NCBI GenBank assembly: GCA_024688365.1
Contig: JAILEG010000045.1
Location: 1-64,000, forward strand
Length of the DNA: 64,000 nt
Direction of reading: 5' to 3'
From: Prevotella sp.
GTDB taxonomy: Bacteria > Bacteroidota > Bacteroidia > Bacteroidales > Bacteroidaceae
Both the position numbers and the translations under genes were made by a program. Under the pieces are notes generated by a model. The model was given only the letters and a program-made list of their open reading frames with translations, was not told where the DNA came from and made no database searches. Shown one piece after another: positions 29,079 to 37,828 of the stretch. Every line of letters starts with the position of its first letter. Position 1 is the first letter of the stretch.

Positions 29079-31079
29079 ATGAACGAAGAAATACAATCCC
29101 TTGTCAGCCAGCTCAATGCCGCTTCTGACGCTTACTACAACGGCCGGGAAGGACTTATGACCGACTACGAATGGGATGCCGCCTTTGACCGGCTCAAGCT
29201 ATTGGAGGAGGAAACAGGCATCATACTGCCCGACTCACCCACGCAGAACGTTTCAGCCGATAATGTTGCCGGACAGAAAGAGCAACATGAGTTCCCTGCT
29301 CTCTCGCTGGCCAAGACCAAGAATACCGCCGAGCTTGCCAAGTGGGCTGAGGGACGGCCCATCTGGCTCTCATGGAAACTGGACGGACTGACCCTTGTCG
29401 TCACCTATGACAATGGAAAGCTCACCAAGGTTGTCACCCGGGGCAACGGACACATCGGCACCAACATCACCCATCTTGCCAAAGCTATTGACGGCATCCA
29501 GCCCATCATACCTTATCAGGGACATCTCGTCATCCGTGGCGAGGCTGTCATCAGCTATCCCGACTTTGAACAGTTCAACATGGAATCAGAGGAAGAGTAT
29601 GCCAATCCGCGTAACCTTGCCTCAGGCTCGCTGACACTGAAAGATGTCAACGAGGTGAGACAACGTCATCTCCGCTGGATTCCCTTCACCCTTGTCTACA
29701 CCGAAGAGGATATCACTTCATGGGGCGGACGCATGGACTGGCTGGAGCATCAGGGCTTCCGTCCCGTTGACCGACAGCTCATCAGCCAGCCAACGATCGA
29801 GAACATACAAGCCGTCATTGACAGCTGGACAGTCCGTGTCACAGGGCAGTCCACCAACAATCAACAACCAACACCCAACACCCAGCTCTTCCCCTACCCT
29901 GTCGACGGGCTTGTCATCTCCTACGATGACACCGCCTACGCTGCCACAGGAACCGTGACTGGGCATCATGCCACCCGTGCCGGCTATGCCTTCAAGTGGC
30001 AGGATGAGAGTGCCGAGACCGAACTGGACCACATTGAGTGGTCATGCGCCGCCTCCACCATCTCGCCCGTTGCAGTCTTCCGCCCAGTAGAATTGGAAGG
30101 AACGACTGTGAAACGAGCCTCACTCTGCAACATTTCAGAATGTGAGCGATTGGGCATCGGCGAACAAGGGACGAAGATTGCCGTCATCAAGGCAAACAAG
30201 ATCATTCCCAAGGTCATCAGCGTCATCGAACGGGTGGGCATACTCCACATCCCAGAGACCTGCCCTGTGTGCCAGTCACCCACGGAAGTCATCGAGAGCG
30301 AGGTCAGCGGCACACGCACCCTGCACTGCACCAACAGTCACTGTCCCGCCAAGCAGCTGAAGAAATTCGGACGATTCGTATCAAAGGAGGGCATCAACAT
30401 TGACGGACTGTCAGAACAGACGCTGCAGAAGTTCATCAACCTTGGATGGGTGCGGGAGTATGCTGACCTCTTCCATCTTGCCGGACACGCACCAGGGCTC
30501 CGCACCTTGGAAGGTTTTGGAGCCAAGAGTGTAAGTAAGCTGATGGCAGCTATAGAGAAGGCACGCAACGTGGAGGCCCGCCGCCTGCTCTTTGCGCTCA
30601 ACATCCCGCTTGTAGGACAAGACGTGTGCAGCCGTCTGCTGTCAGCCCATCCATTGGAAGAACTCATCAGCACTGCCACAGCTACTACAGACGATGATGT
30701 CTTTGCCTCCATCCCTGGCATCGGTCCGGAGAAGAGTGCCAGCTTCGTTCGCTGGATGCGGGATGAGACGAATCATAACATGCTCCGCCGCCTGCTGGCA
30801 GAGCTTCACGTCAGCCAGCCTTCATCCACCCCTACAGGCAACCGCTGTGAAGGCCTCACATTCGTGGTGACGGGCGATGTTCACCACTACAAGAACCGCA
30901 ATGAGCTGAAAGCCTACATCGAGAGTCAAGGCGGAAAGGTCACGGGCAGCGTGTCTAAGTCAACCAGCTACCTTATCAATAATGATGTAGAGAGTACATC
31001 AGGTAAGAATCAGAAGGCCAAATCCCTTTCCATCCCCATTCTTTCAGAGGATGAGTTCATCAAACGGTTTGGCTCTTAA
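29079..31079 (+). CDS. ligA: NAD+-dependent DNA ligase
   Basis: A 666-residue ligase that seals nicks in replication and repair. Domain Ia is at about 1-55, the adenylation domain has the nucleophile motif WKLDG (Lys100), RGEAV and VDGLVISYDD, then the OB-fold, the four-Cys zinc finger (CPVCQSP...CTNSHC, about 405-430), helix-hairpin-helix repeats, and a C-terminal BRCT domain (FVVTGDVHHYKNRNELKAYIESQGG). Length fits the family. Residues ~256-270 (GQSTNNQQPTPNTQLFPY) are encoded by a heptamer-repeat insertion next to the VDG motif. The start follows another heptamer array with no spacer. Confidence 0.95.
   Translation: MNEEIQSLVSQLNAASDAYYNGREGLMTDYEWDAAFDRLKLLEEETGIILPDSPTQNVSADNVAGQKEQHEFPALSLAKTKNTAELAKWAEGRPIWLSWKLDGLTLVVTYDNGKLTKVVTRGNGHIGTNITHLAKAIDGIQPIIPYQGHLVIRGEAVISYPDFEQFNMESEEEYANPRNLASGSLTLKDVNEVRQRHLRWIPFTLVYTEEDITSWGGRMDWLEHQGFRPVDRQLISQPTIENIQAVIDSWTVRVTGQSTNNQQPTPNTQLFPYPVDGLVISYDDTAYAATGTVTGHHATRAGYAFKWQDESAETELDHIEWSCAASTISPVAVFRPVELEGTTVKRASLCNISECERLGIGEQGTKIAVIKANKIIPKVISVIERVGILHIPETCPVCQSPTEVIESEVSGTRTLHCTNSHCPAKQLKKFGRFVSKEGINIDGLSEQTLQKFINLGWVREYADLFHLAGHAPGLRTLEGFGAKSVSKLMAAIEKARNVEARRLLFALNIPLVGQDVCSRLLSAHPLEELISTATATTDDDVFASIPGIGPEKSASFVRWMRDETNHNMLRRLLAELHVSQPSSTPTGNRCEGLTFVVTGDVHHYKNRNELKAYIESQGGKVTGSVSKSTSYLINNDVESTSGKNQKAKSLSIPILSEDEFIKRFGS
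29851..29885. repeat. heptamer repeat inserted in the ligA coding region
   Basis: CCAACAATCAACAACCAACA followed by CCCAACACCC, in frame, encodes TNNQQPTPNTQ in the adenylation domain. Same family as at 14138, 29025 and 61947. Confidence 0.75.
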
Positions 31080-31092
31080 CCCCTTCTGCAGG

Positions 31093-31149
31093 TATCCAGC
31101 CAACCAAAAGCCACGGCTCTCTCAGCCGTGGCTTTTGGTTGGCTGGATA
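31093..31149. terminator. perfect 26-bp inverted repeat, bidirectional terminator
   Basis: Arms 31093-31118 and 31124-31149 are exact complements with a 5-base loop; the stem includes AAAAGCCACGG / CCGTGGCTTTT. It lies 14 bases after ligA and contains the stop codon and last codons of the convergent AraC gene. Confidence 0.85.
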
Positions 31150-31961
31150 CTTGCACGATATTCACTGGCCGACATTCCAAGATGCTTACTGCAATAGCGG
31201 CTGAAATAAGAAAGCGAAGCAAAATTCATCCGGTCAGAGATTTGGGTCAATGACAAGCGCTCATCAGCAAGGAAATCCCTCAATATTGGCAGGGTAAAAC
31301 GGTCAATGAAGCTCGTGACACTATTACCTGTAGTCCGACGCACGGTATCAGACAGATACTTGGGAGAGACGTGGAGACGATGGGCATAATAAGCCACCTC
31401 ACGCTCAGTGCAGCTCGTCCCCGATGCGAGTATCTGAAGAAGCTCACGCACAACATAGCTGCGTCGGTCAGTTGACTCCACCGTATCGTGCCGTCGGGCA
31501 TGCATATCAAAGATGTCATACATCATTGTCTGGCACAGACTGCCCATCATCTCCCGATAGAAAAGATGTCTCTTCTCCTGCATCCTGTCCCGCAGCTGCC
31601 GGAAGGCAGTAAGGATTCTCCTTGCCTCATCAGCCTGCAACCGGATGACAGGGTCAGCATAAAGGCTGATCCCTCCCCCGATACTGAAATTGTTGGAAGG
31701 TAGCTGCCCGTACAGGAATCGGTAAGGAGCCACGAAATACTCCACCTCCATCGCCGGATGAGGCGCAAGATTCGCTACCTTGTCGGGCTGCACCATGATA
31801 ACGAGGTCACCCGAGCGGATATGGTAGCAATGGTCATTGAAGACGAAACTCCCTTCCCCTGCCGTACAGAGCAGGTGTAGACAGCACCCCTTAAACCTCC
31901 TGTCATTGCATTGGAGGAAGTCTGTGGAATAGATGAAGTCAAGCTCTTGATTCTCACTCAT
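31122..31961 (-). CDS. AraC-family transcriptional regulator
   Basis: A 279-residue regulator. The N-terminal part is a cupin-like sensing domain (CLHLLCTAGEGSFVFNDHCYHIRSGDLVIM). The C-terminal ~100 residues hold two helix-turn-helix units (REVAYYAHRLHVSPKYLSDTVRRTTG; LTQISDRMNFASLSYFSRYCSKHLGMSASEYR). The ATG at 31961 was chosen over 32093: TATTTTTG at 31967-31974 ends five bases before it, so the mRNA is near-leaderless. It is divergent from the aldo/keto reductase cluster and is the likely regulator. The last residues (IQPTKSHG) are encoded by the terminator hairpin. Confidence 0.9.
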   Translation of the reverse strand: MSENQELDFIYSTDFLQCNDRRFKGCCLHLLCTAGEGSFVFNDHCYHIRSGDLVIMVQPDKVANLAPHPAMEVEYFVAPYRFLYGQLPSNNFSIGGGISLYADPVIRLQADEARRILTAFRQLRDRMQEKRHLFYREMMGSLCQTMMYDIFDMHARRHDTVESTDRRSYVVRELLQILASGTSCTEREVAYYAHRLHVSPKYLSDTVRRTTGNSVTSFIDRFTLPILRDFLADERLSLTQISDRMNFASLSYFSRYCSKHLGMSASEYRASIQPTKSHG

Positions 31962-32110
31962 AGCTGCAAAAATAAACAATAATGGGAGAACTGACGAATA
32001 AATTGCACAAAATATTAAAACTTCAACGTTTTTAGTGAAACAAGGAAGCAAGAAAACCATCGTAACTTTGCATCCGTAAACAAGAACATCCAACTAATCA
32101 TCAACAGATT

Positions 32111-32956
32111 ATGAAGTACATCAGACTGAACAATGGAGTAGATATGCCTCAACTTGGCTACGGTGTCTATCAGGTTATGCCCAATGAGGCAGAGCGTTGC
32201 GTGACCGACGCACTCAGTGTGGGCTACCGGATGGTGGACACAGCACAAGCCTATCACAACGAGGAGGGTGTGGGCGCAGCTGTCAGGAAGAGCGGCATAC
32301 CACGCAGCGAGGTCTTCCTCGTATCGAAAATATGGATCAGCAACTACGGTTACGAGCGTGCCAAGGCAAGCATTGACGAGAGTCTGCGCCGCCTCCAGAG
32401 CGACTATATCGACCTGATGCTGCTCCATCAGCCTTTCTGCGACTACTACGGGGCTTATCGTGCCTTGGAAGAAGCTTACAGGGAGGGCAAGCTGAGAGCC
32501 ATTGGCGTGAGCAATTTCCAACCAAACCATTACATTGACCTTGCCTGCAACGTGGATGTGGTACCTGCGGTGAACCAAGTAGAGACACACGTATTCTGCC
32601 AGCAGCAGAAGGCAAGGGGCTATATGGATGAACTGGGCACACGGACAATGTCATGGGGACCGCTGGCCGAGGGGCGGAACGGTCTGTTCACCAACCCCGT
32701 CTTGGAGGAAATCGGTAAGGCACACAGCCGCTCCGTAGCTCAGGTTGCACTCCGGTATCTGACACAGAAGGGTATCATTATCATCCCAAAGTCAACCCAT
32801 CGTGACCGCATGGAGCAGAACTTCAGCATCTACGATTTCACTCTGACCGACGAGGAAATGGCACGCATCCAGTCACTTGACCTTGCCAAGAGCCTTTTCT
32901 TCGACCATAATGCTCCCGAGACTGTCAAGATGTTCATGGAATGGCGCAACCTTTGA
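32111..32956 (+). CDS. aldo/keto reductase
   Basis: A 281-residue NADPH-dependent carbonyl reductase of the AKR5-like bacterial group. The catalytic tetrad is visible: Asp43 (MVDTAQAY), Tyr48, Lys73 (VSKIW), His106 (LLHQPF). GVSNFQPNH and the C-terminal IIPKSTHRDRMEQN cofactor loop are present. TAACTTTG (32063-32070) is the likely -7 element. It is the first gene of a cluster with a flavodoxin and an NTF2-like protein, divergent from an AraC regulator, suggesting an inducible redox or detoxification response. The natural substrate is unknown. Confidence 0.92.
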   Translation: MKYIRLNNGVDMPQLGYGVYQVMPNEAERCVTDALSVGYRMVDTAQAYHNEEGVGAAVRKSGIPRSEVFLVSKIWISNYGYERAKASIDESLRRLQSDYIDLMLLHQPFCDYYGAYRALEEAYREGKLRAIGVSNFQPNHYIDLACNVDVVPAVNQVETHVFCQQQKARGYMDELGTRTMSWGPLAEGRNGLFTNPVLEEIGKAHSRSVAQVALRYLTQKGIIIIPKSTHRDRMEQNFSIYDFTLTDEEMARIQSLDLAKSLFFDHNAPETVKMFMEWRNL

Positions 32957-33009
32957 GGACACATGGCAAAGCAGACACTTCCGGGATTGACAGACAAAAA
33001 AGGAAGGAC

Positions 33010-33648
33010 ATGAAACGGATAACAGGACTCATAGCCATGCTCATGGCGGGATTAGCCCTCGCCACAGCCACCATAACAGGCAGATCACAACATAAGACAA
33101 CCAATAAAACAGCAGAGACAATGGATAACGGAAATGGAAAAATACTGATAGTGTTCTTCTCACATGCAGGAGAGAACTACTCGGTAGGCTATATCAACGA
33201 GGGAAACACAAAGATTGTAGCCAAGTACATAAAAGAGGTGACAGATGGAGACACGTTTGAGATTGTTGCCGAGAAGAATTACGACATGCCTTATTCTGAC
33301 CTTATAAAGATAGCAAAGCAGGAAGCCTATGACGGAGAACTGCCTGGTTTCAAAGGAAGCATCGGAAACATTGGCGATTATGACACTGTCTTCATCGGGG
33401 GACCTATATGGTGGGGAACCTATCCCCAGGTGATGTTTACCTTCTTTAGGAAATACAACCTCAATGGCAAGACCATCATCCCCTTCACCACCCATGAGGG
33501 AAGCGGGATGGCCAGCGTTGTCAGCGACCTCAGAAAAATCTATCCGAAAGCCAATATCAGAAGTCCGTTCTCCATTTACGGGCACGAGGTGCGCACGGGC
33601 AGGACAAAAGTAGAGAAGTGGCTGAAAGAACTCGGCTACGGAAAATAA
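33010..33648 (+). CDS. exported flavodoxin-like protein
   Basis: A 212-residue protein: the hydrophobic N-terminus MKRITGLIAMLMAGLALATATITG looks like a signal peptide or anchor, followed by a Thr/Lys linker and a flavodoxin fold from about residue 45 (KILIVFFSHAGENY for the FMN phosphate loop, GGPIWWGTYPQVM, PFTTHEGSG). The start at 33010 begins the signal. A flavodoxin outside the cytoplasm is unusual but is seen in Bacteroidetes. It lies 53 bases after the aldo/keto reductase and could supply or accept electrons in the same response. Confidence 0.85.
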   Translation: MKRITGLIAMLMAGLALATATITGRSQHKTTNKTAETMDNGNGKILIVFFSHAGENYSVGYINEGNTKIVAKYIKEVTDGDTFEIVAEKNYDMPYSDLIKIAKQEAYDGELPGFKGSIGNIGDYDTVFIGGPIWWGTYPQVMFTFFRKYNLNGKTIIPFTTHEGSGMASVVSDLRKIYPKANIRSPFSIYGHEVRTGRTKVEKWLKELGYGK

Positions 33649-33671
33649 ACTTAGGAACACACACGTAAACT

Positions 33672-34199
33672 ATGAGAAAGATTTTATTGACCATCGCCTT
33701 TACGCTTGCTGGGCTGGCAGGCGCATCAGCACAAAACTCAAGCACTATGAACATAGAAGACCGCCTTCAAAGAATAGAAGACAAACTCGCATTAAAAAAT
33801 CTTGTGGATACTTTCTCCACACTGGCTGACATCAAGGACACTAAGGCGCAGACCCTTCTCTTCACGGAGGATGCCGTGGTGAACTCTTACCAGGACGGAA
33901 AGCTCATCAGCTCATACACCGGACGTGATGACATTGGCAAGGCCTTTGCCAAATACCTGTCACTGTTCGATACCGTCTACCATATCAACGGGCAGCAGAC
34001 CATACAGATTGACGGCGACCATGCCACAGGGACATCTTACAGTCAGGTGATACTGATCGGCACACAGGATGGTGTGAAGACACAGCTGCTTCGTGGTGTC
34101 GTTTATCACGATGATTACGTGCGCCAGAACGGCAGGTGGCTTATTGCTAAAAGGGAGTCGAACTTCGTATGGGGCGACACCAAAGTAGACGACAGATAA
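33672..34199 (+). CDS. exported NTF2-like (SnoaL-type) protein
   Basis: A 175-residue protein with signal peptide MRKILLTIAFTLAGLAGASAQ and one NTF2-like domain (MNIEDRLQRIEDKLALKNLVDTFSTLADIKD..., FTEDAVVNSYQDGKLISSYTGRDDIGKAFAKYL). Such domains form a cone-shaped pocket and include ketosteroid-isomerase-like enzymes and binding proteins. It is the third gene of the AraC-linked cluster, 23 bases after the flavodoxin. The function is unknown. Confidence 0.82.
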   Translation: MRKILLTIAFTLAGLAGASAQNSSTMNIEDRLQRIEDKLALKNLVDTFSTLADIKDTKAQTLLFTEDAVVNSYQDGKLISSYTGRDDIGKAFAKYLSLFDTVYHINGQQTIQIDGDHATGTSYSQVILIGTQDGVKTQLLRGVVYHDDYVRQNGRWLIAKRESNFVWGDTKVDDR

Positions 34200-34346
34200 G
34201 AGGCAACAGTCCTTTAAAGGCTGACATGCCAGCACATCAGCAGCTCTTCGTCCACGCTTTCAGTGATAGCTATGAACTGGCGGGCTGTCCTCCATATCGG
34301 GTAAGGTAATCAAAGTCGGCAATATTGTTGCCTATGGAGTCTGGCA

Positions 34347-34379
34347 TTGCTGCAATGGAGAGACACTCCATTGCAGCAA
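34347..34379. other. perfect 14-bp hairpin downstream of DUF5020 gene
   Basis: Arms 34347-34360 and 34366-34379 (TTGCTGCAATGGAG and its complement) with a 5-base loop, in the 34200-34456 gap between convergent genes. No T-run follows on either strand, so it may be a transcript-end stabiliser rather than an intrinsic terminator. Confidence 0.6.
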
Positions 34380-34456
34380 CACTATCTCACAGACTGCCTT
34401 TAGGGATAAACTCATCTTTGCTTTCATCAGGATAAATCATCCCAAGCAGCTGCCTT

Positions 34457-35206
34457 TCAGAACGTCCATTTGGCTGCCACGGTCGGGATTGCATAGAAGC
34501 GGTTGTTCTCGCCCCGGTCATTCCAGACGAAGTTGTTGCTGAGTTCAACCTCCGTACCCAACGACAGATTAACATTCTTCATGCCTTTGAGCGTATTGAG
34601 GTTGAACCAGAACTGCGGTTCTGAGACCACAATCAGCTTACCGTTCACATTGGGGTCATACCACAGGTCGCAGAAGCCTGAGAACGTGCAGAGACCGTGG
34701 GCGAAGTTCATACCCCACACCTCCGTAAGCTGGAAACCATTGTAAGGATGTGCGCCCGTATGCCCGTTCTTGAAATAATACTTATACATCAGCTGCAAGC
34801 TGAACGTCTTAGAAAAGTCCTTTGAGGCCCAGTTCCATGCACCACCAAGGAGAACGGAATGCTGATAGCGGTTGCCATAGTATCCTGCCGGAGTCTCACC
34901 CGACCCCAAGCCACCGTTGTACTCAACATGGGCAGCCCACTGCTTGTTCTTCGTCAGGTTGAACTCACGTGCAATCTCCCAATAAGCACCTATCGTACCA
35001 TCATTCTTGTAGTCGATATCCGTAAAGAGATAGGTTGAGCCCCACGTGTCAGGCTTGAACATCTCAACCGTCGTCGTAACCGACCCGCGGGAAGAAAGAT
35101 CATTGTAGAGGCTGTGTCCAAGGTCATAATGAAGCTGTACATTCTGTGCCTGGGCACCACTAAAAGCTGCCATCAGAAGGATGGCGAGGGAAAAGAATCT
35201 TTTCAT
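34457..35206 (-). CDS. DUF5020-family outer-membrane protein
   Basis: A 249-residue protein with signal peptide MKRFFSLAILLMAAFSGAQAQ and alternating aromatic/hydrophilic strands (QLHYDLGHSLY, EIAREFNLTKNKQWAAHVEYNGGLG, FSLQLMYKYYF) ending in an aromatic residue (AAKWTF). This pattern is of a small outer-membrane beta-barrel and fits DUF5020, related to nucleoside-specific channel-like proteins. The ligand is unknown. TAACTTTG at 35238-35245 on this strand is the probable -7 box; it is divergent from trmD. Confidence 0.82.
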   Translation of the reverse strand: MKRFFSLAILLMAAFSGAQAQNVQLHYDLGHSLYNDLSSRGSVTTTVEMFKPDTWGSTYLFTDIDYKNDGTIGAYWEIAREFNLTKNKQWAAHVEYNGGLGSGETPAGYYGNRYQHSVLLGGAWNWASKDFSKTFSLQLMYKYYFKNGHTGAHPYNGFQLTEVWGMNFAHGLCTFSGFCDLWYDPNVNGKLIVVSEPQFWFNLNTLKGMKNVNLSLGTEVELSNNFVWNDRGENNRFYAIPTVAAKWTF

Positions 35207-35302
35207 ATTGTCTTTTTGTTTATATTAGAATTGCCGACAAAGTTACAAAAAAATCTTAAACAGTCATCGTAATAACAAAAGAATCGTTAACTTTGTGGCT
35301 AT

Positions 35303-35980
35303 ATGAGAATAGATATTATCACCGTATTGCCAGAGATGCTGGAAGGCTTCGTCCACGAAAGCATCCTCGCCAGGGCTGAGAAGAAAGGACTGGCTGAGAT
35401 TCGTCTCCATAACCTCCGTGACTATACACAGGACAAATGGCGCCGGGTGGACGACTATCCCTTTGGCGGACAGGCCGGCATGGTCATGCAGATTGAGCCT
35501 ATCGACCGCTGCATCACGGCACTGAAAGAGGAGCGCGACTACGACGAGGTAATCTTCACATCGCCTGATGGCGAGCAGTTCAATCAGAAGATAGCCAACG
35601 AACTCTCCATGAAAGGCAACTTCATCATCCTCGCAGGACACTATAAGGGCATTGACCAGCGTGTGCGCGACCATCTCATCACCCGTGAGATTTCCGTGGG
35701 CGACTATGTCCTGACGGGGGGCGAGCTGCCCGCGGCCATCATTGCCGACGCCGTTGTGCGGCTCGTTCCTGGTGTTATCAACGATGACCAGAGTGCCCTG
35801 TCCGACTGTTTCATGGACGACATGCTCTCAGCCCCCATCTACACCCGCCCCCGCAGTTACAAAGGCTGGGACGTACCTGAGATCCTGCTCAGCGGGAACG
35901 AGGCGAAGATACGCCAATGGGAGTTCGACCAGGCCATGGAGCGTACTAAGCGGTTGAGACCTGACCTGCTGAAAGAATGA
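35303..35980 (+). CDS. trmD: tRNA (guanine-N1-)-methyltransferase
   Basis: A 225-residue SPOUT (trefoil-knot) methyltransferase that makes m1G37 in tRNA with SAM, preventing +1 frameshifting. The signatures are [62 protein letters not shown], and the C-terminal [26 protein letters not shown] at 35288-35295 ends seven bases before the ATG, so the leader is very short. It is not linked to rimM or rplS here. Confidence 0.95.
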   Translation: MRIDIITVLPEMLEGFVHESILARAEKKGLAEIRLHNLRDYTQDKWRRVDDYPFGGQAGMVMQIEPIDRCITALKEERDYDEVIFTSPDGEQFNQKIANELSMKGNFIILAGHYKGIDQRVRDHLITREISVGDYVLTGGELPAAIIADAVVRLVPGVINDDQSALSDCFMDDMLSAPIYTRPRSYKGWDVPEILLSGNEAKIRQWEFDQAMERTKRLRPDLLKE

Positions 35981-36020
35981 ACAGAAGCATATACTTAATA
36001 ACTATAAAACAAAAAAGATT

Positions 36021-36548
36021 ATGTCACAAATGAAAGAATTGCCACAGGTTGGCTTCAAGGAAGCCGCAGTGAACGCATGCAAGAAGATGTTCCAGTTCAA
36101 GGGACGCATCCGCCGCTCAGAGTATTGGTGGGGAGTACTGGCTATTACCATCGCAGCATTCGTACTTTCACTCATCCCCATCATAGGACAGATAGCTATA
36201 CTGTTCGTAGGCATAGCGGGCATTGCCATGATTTTCCGCCGACTGCATGACACGGGCAGAAGCGGATGGTGGTGGGGCTGTTCATGCTGCCTCGGTATCA
36301 TTGCAGGTGTTCTCTTCTTCAGCTCCATTGATTTTCAGGCATACATGGCAGCTGCATCCTCCAGTGACATGTCAGCCATGATGAACGTCATCACTTCCGG
36401 ACTGACTGGCGGTACGGGCATCGCAGCCCTGCTCCTGTACATAGCACGAATGGTCCTGGGACTTGCCATCTTCGTCTTCACGCTGCTCGACAGCCAGCCA
36501 GAGGCCAACAAGTACGGCGATTCGCCTAAGTATGTCGTTGAGGGATAA
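36021..36548 (+). CDS. DUF805 membrane protein
   Basis: A 175-residue inner-membrane protein. The N-terminal FQFKGRIRRSEYWWGVLAITI and RRLHDTGRSGWWWG motifs are diagnostic of DUF805. Hydrophobic segments are at about 40-75, 88-100 and 135-160. The function is unknown. It starts 40 bases after trmD, without an obvious promoter, so it may be co-transcribed, and it ends at a strong terminator. Confidence 0.88.
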   Translation: MSQMKELPQVGFKEAAVNACKKMFQFKGRIRRSEYWWGVLAITIAAFVLSLIPIIGQIAILFVGIAGIAMIFRRLHDTGRSGWWWGCSCCLGIIAGVLFFSSIDFQAYMAAASSSDMSAMMNVITSGLTGGTGIAALLLYIARMVLGLAIFVFTLLDSQPEANKYGDSPKYVVEG

Positions 36549-36586
36549 CGGCATCCATGCATCTGTCAACAGAGTATGTGTATAAG

Positions 36587-36630
36587 CAGAGGCCCCGTCC
36601 TGTTCAGCAAGGACGGGGCCTCTGTTTTGT
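36587..36630 (+). terminator. intrinsic terminator of the trmD-DUF805 unit
   Basis: A 15-bp GC-rich stem (36587-36601 with 36610-36624; core GAGGCCCCGTCC) followed by TTTTGT. Confidence 0.92.
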
Positions 36631-36764
36631 CTTCAGGTTGCTGAAAGGCTGCTGAAAGGCCATCGGCAGCTGCCCAACAGCAATGGGGCTGCATTTGTAC
36701 TTCGCTACCGGCACTCCAGTAACCTGGGCCCTATGACTACAGCACCCAGTGCTGAATAAGATGA

Positions 36765-36828
36765 ATACTTTAGGCAAAGTATTCGAGTACTTTGGCTGCA
36801 TTACTTCAATACTTCACGTGAAGTACTG
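36765..36828. repeat. triple-palindrome intergenic repeat, copy 3
   Basis: Units TACTTTAGGCAAAGTA, TACTTTGGCTGCATTA and TACTTCACGTGAAGTA, about 22-24 bases centre to centre, followed by CAAGGGAT. It lies in the 330-base convergent gap 36549-36878, which otherwise holds only the DUF805 terminator. Confidence 0.82.
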
Positions 36829-36878
36829 CGCAAGGGATGCCCCCATTCCCCCACAAGAGCCTGATGGGTGGCAGCTGA

Positions 36879-37742
36879 CTATCCCACCTTCACATGCTGC
36901 ACCACAAACTTCTCACCCAGCTGATAGCCCTCCTCATACAGAGCCTCCAGTTTCTGCGTATCCTTCTCCATCCGCCCAACAACGACAGGATGCTCAGGAC
37001 GGATGACAAGAATCCTGCCACTCGCCTCCAGCTCGTCAACCAAGTCCAGCTGGCGGTTGTAGGCCTCCAGCCTGTGGCTCAACAGGACGCGCAGGCGGGG
37101 ATAGTTCCGATAGACGAACTTCGGCTGCTTATGGTCGCGGCTCGTGTCGCGCCATCCTTTGTTACGGGTGCAGATGACCACGTTCTCCTCATGCCCCGTC
37201 TCTATGGCCCGCATGACGGGAATGGAGTCAACGATTCCTCCGTCCAGCATCGGCTTGCCGTCAATGTTGACAATCTTGCTCACATAAGGCAGACTGGATG
37301 AAGCCCGTGCCAGCTCGTTCAGCCGATGGCTGTCGCCCGAAGTCTCAGTGAGATACTCTGCGAACCCTGTCTGGCAGTTCGTCATGACCATCTCAAACAC
37401 CTCACCCCTGCCGCAGTTGCGGAAATACTCATCGTAATCAAACGGCACCAGCTCATAAGGGAAGCGATGATAGAGCAATTCAGGGTCGAAGATGCAGCCC
37501 TGCGTCACCAGATGGCGCAGCCCAATATAGTCGTATTTTGCCAGCATGTCAATATTGGAGATGCGCGCGCGGCGGGGCTGTCGGCTGATGTAAGACAGTC
37601 CGTTGCATGCCCCGGCCGACACGGCTACCGTATAACGGAAGTAAAGCCCGTGCTTCATAAAGGCATCCAACACACCGGACGTGAACACACCACGCATGCC
37701 ACCTCCCTCCAATACCAGTCCTGTATTCCTATCAATTTGCAT
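36879..37742 (-). CDS. patatin-like phospholipase
   Basis: A 287-residue cytoplasmic hydrolase with a Ser-Asp dyad. The oxyanion loop is GLVLEGGGMRGVFTSGVLDAF, the nucleophile elbow is AVSAGACNG (Ala replaces the first Gly of GxSxG), and the Asp motif is MLDGGIVDSIPV. It resembles the YjjU/RssA-type bacterial patatins. The substrate, presumably a phospholipid or lysophospholipid, is unproven. TAACTTTG at 37765-37772 on this strand is the likely -7 box, divergent from the aminopeptidase gene. Confidence 0.9.
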   Translation of the reverse strand: MQIDRNTGLVLEGGGMRGVFTSGVLDAFMKHGLYFRYTVAVSAGACNGLSYISRQPRRARISNIDMLAKYDYIGLRHLVTQGCIFDPELLYHRFPYELVPFDYDEYFRNCGRGEVFEMVMTNCQTGFAEYLTETSGDSHRLNELARASSSLPYVSKIVNIDGKPMLDGGIVDSIPVMRAIETGHEENVVICTRNKGWRDTSRDHKQPKFVYRNYPRLRVLLSHRLEAYNRQLDLVDELEASGRILVIRPEHPVVVGRMEKDTQKLEALYEEGYQLGEKFVVQHVKVG

Positions 37743-37828
37743 AAAAACTCGTTAAAAACAAATGCAAAGTTAATGAATTCCGCACAATTTTAAGTAACTT
37801 TGCAATCAAATCAACTTATTTTCAAGAT

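Noticed and set aside
36879..37742. Inactive patatin because the first Gly of GxSxG is Ala
   Set aside because: The Ser, the oxyanion glycines and the DGG Asp are all present, and Ala at this position occurs in active serine hydrolases.
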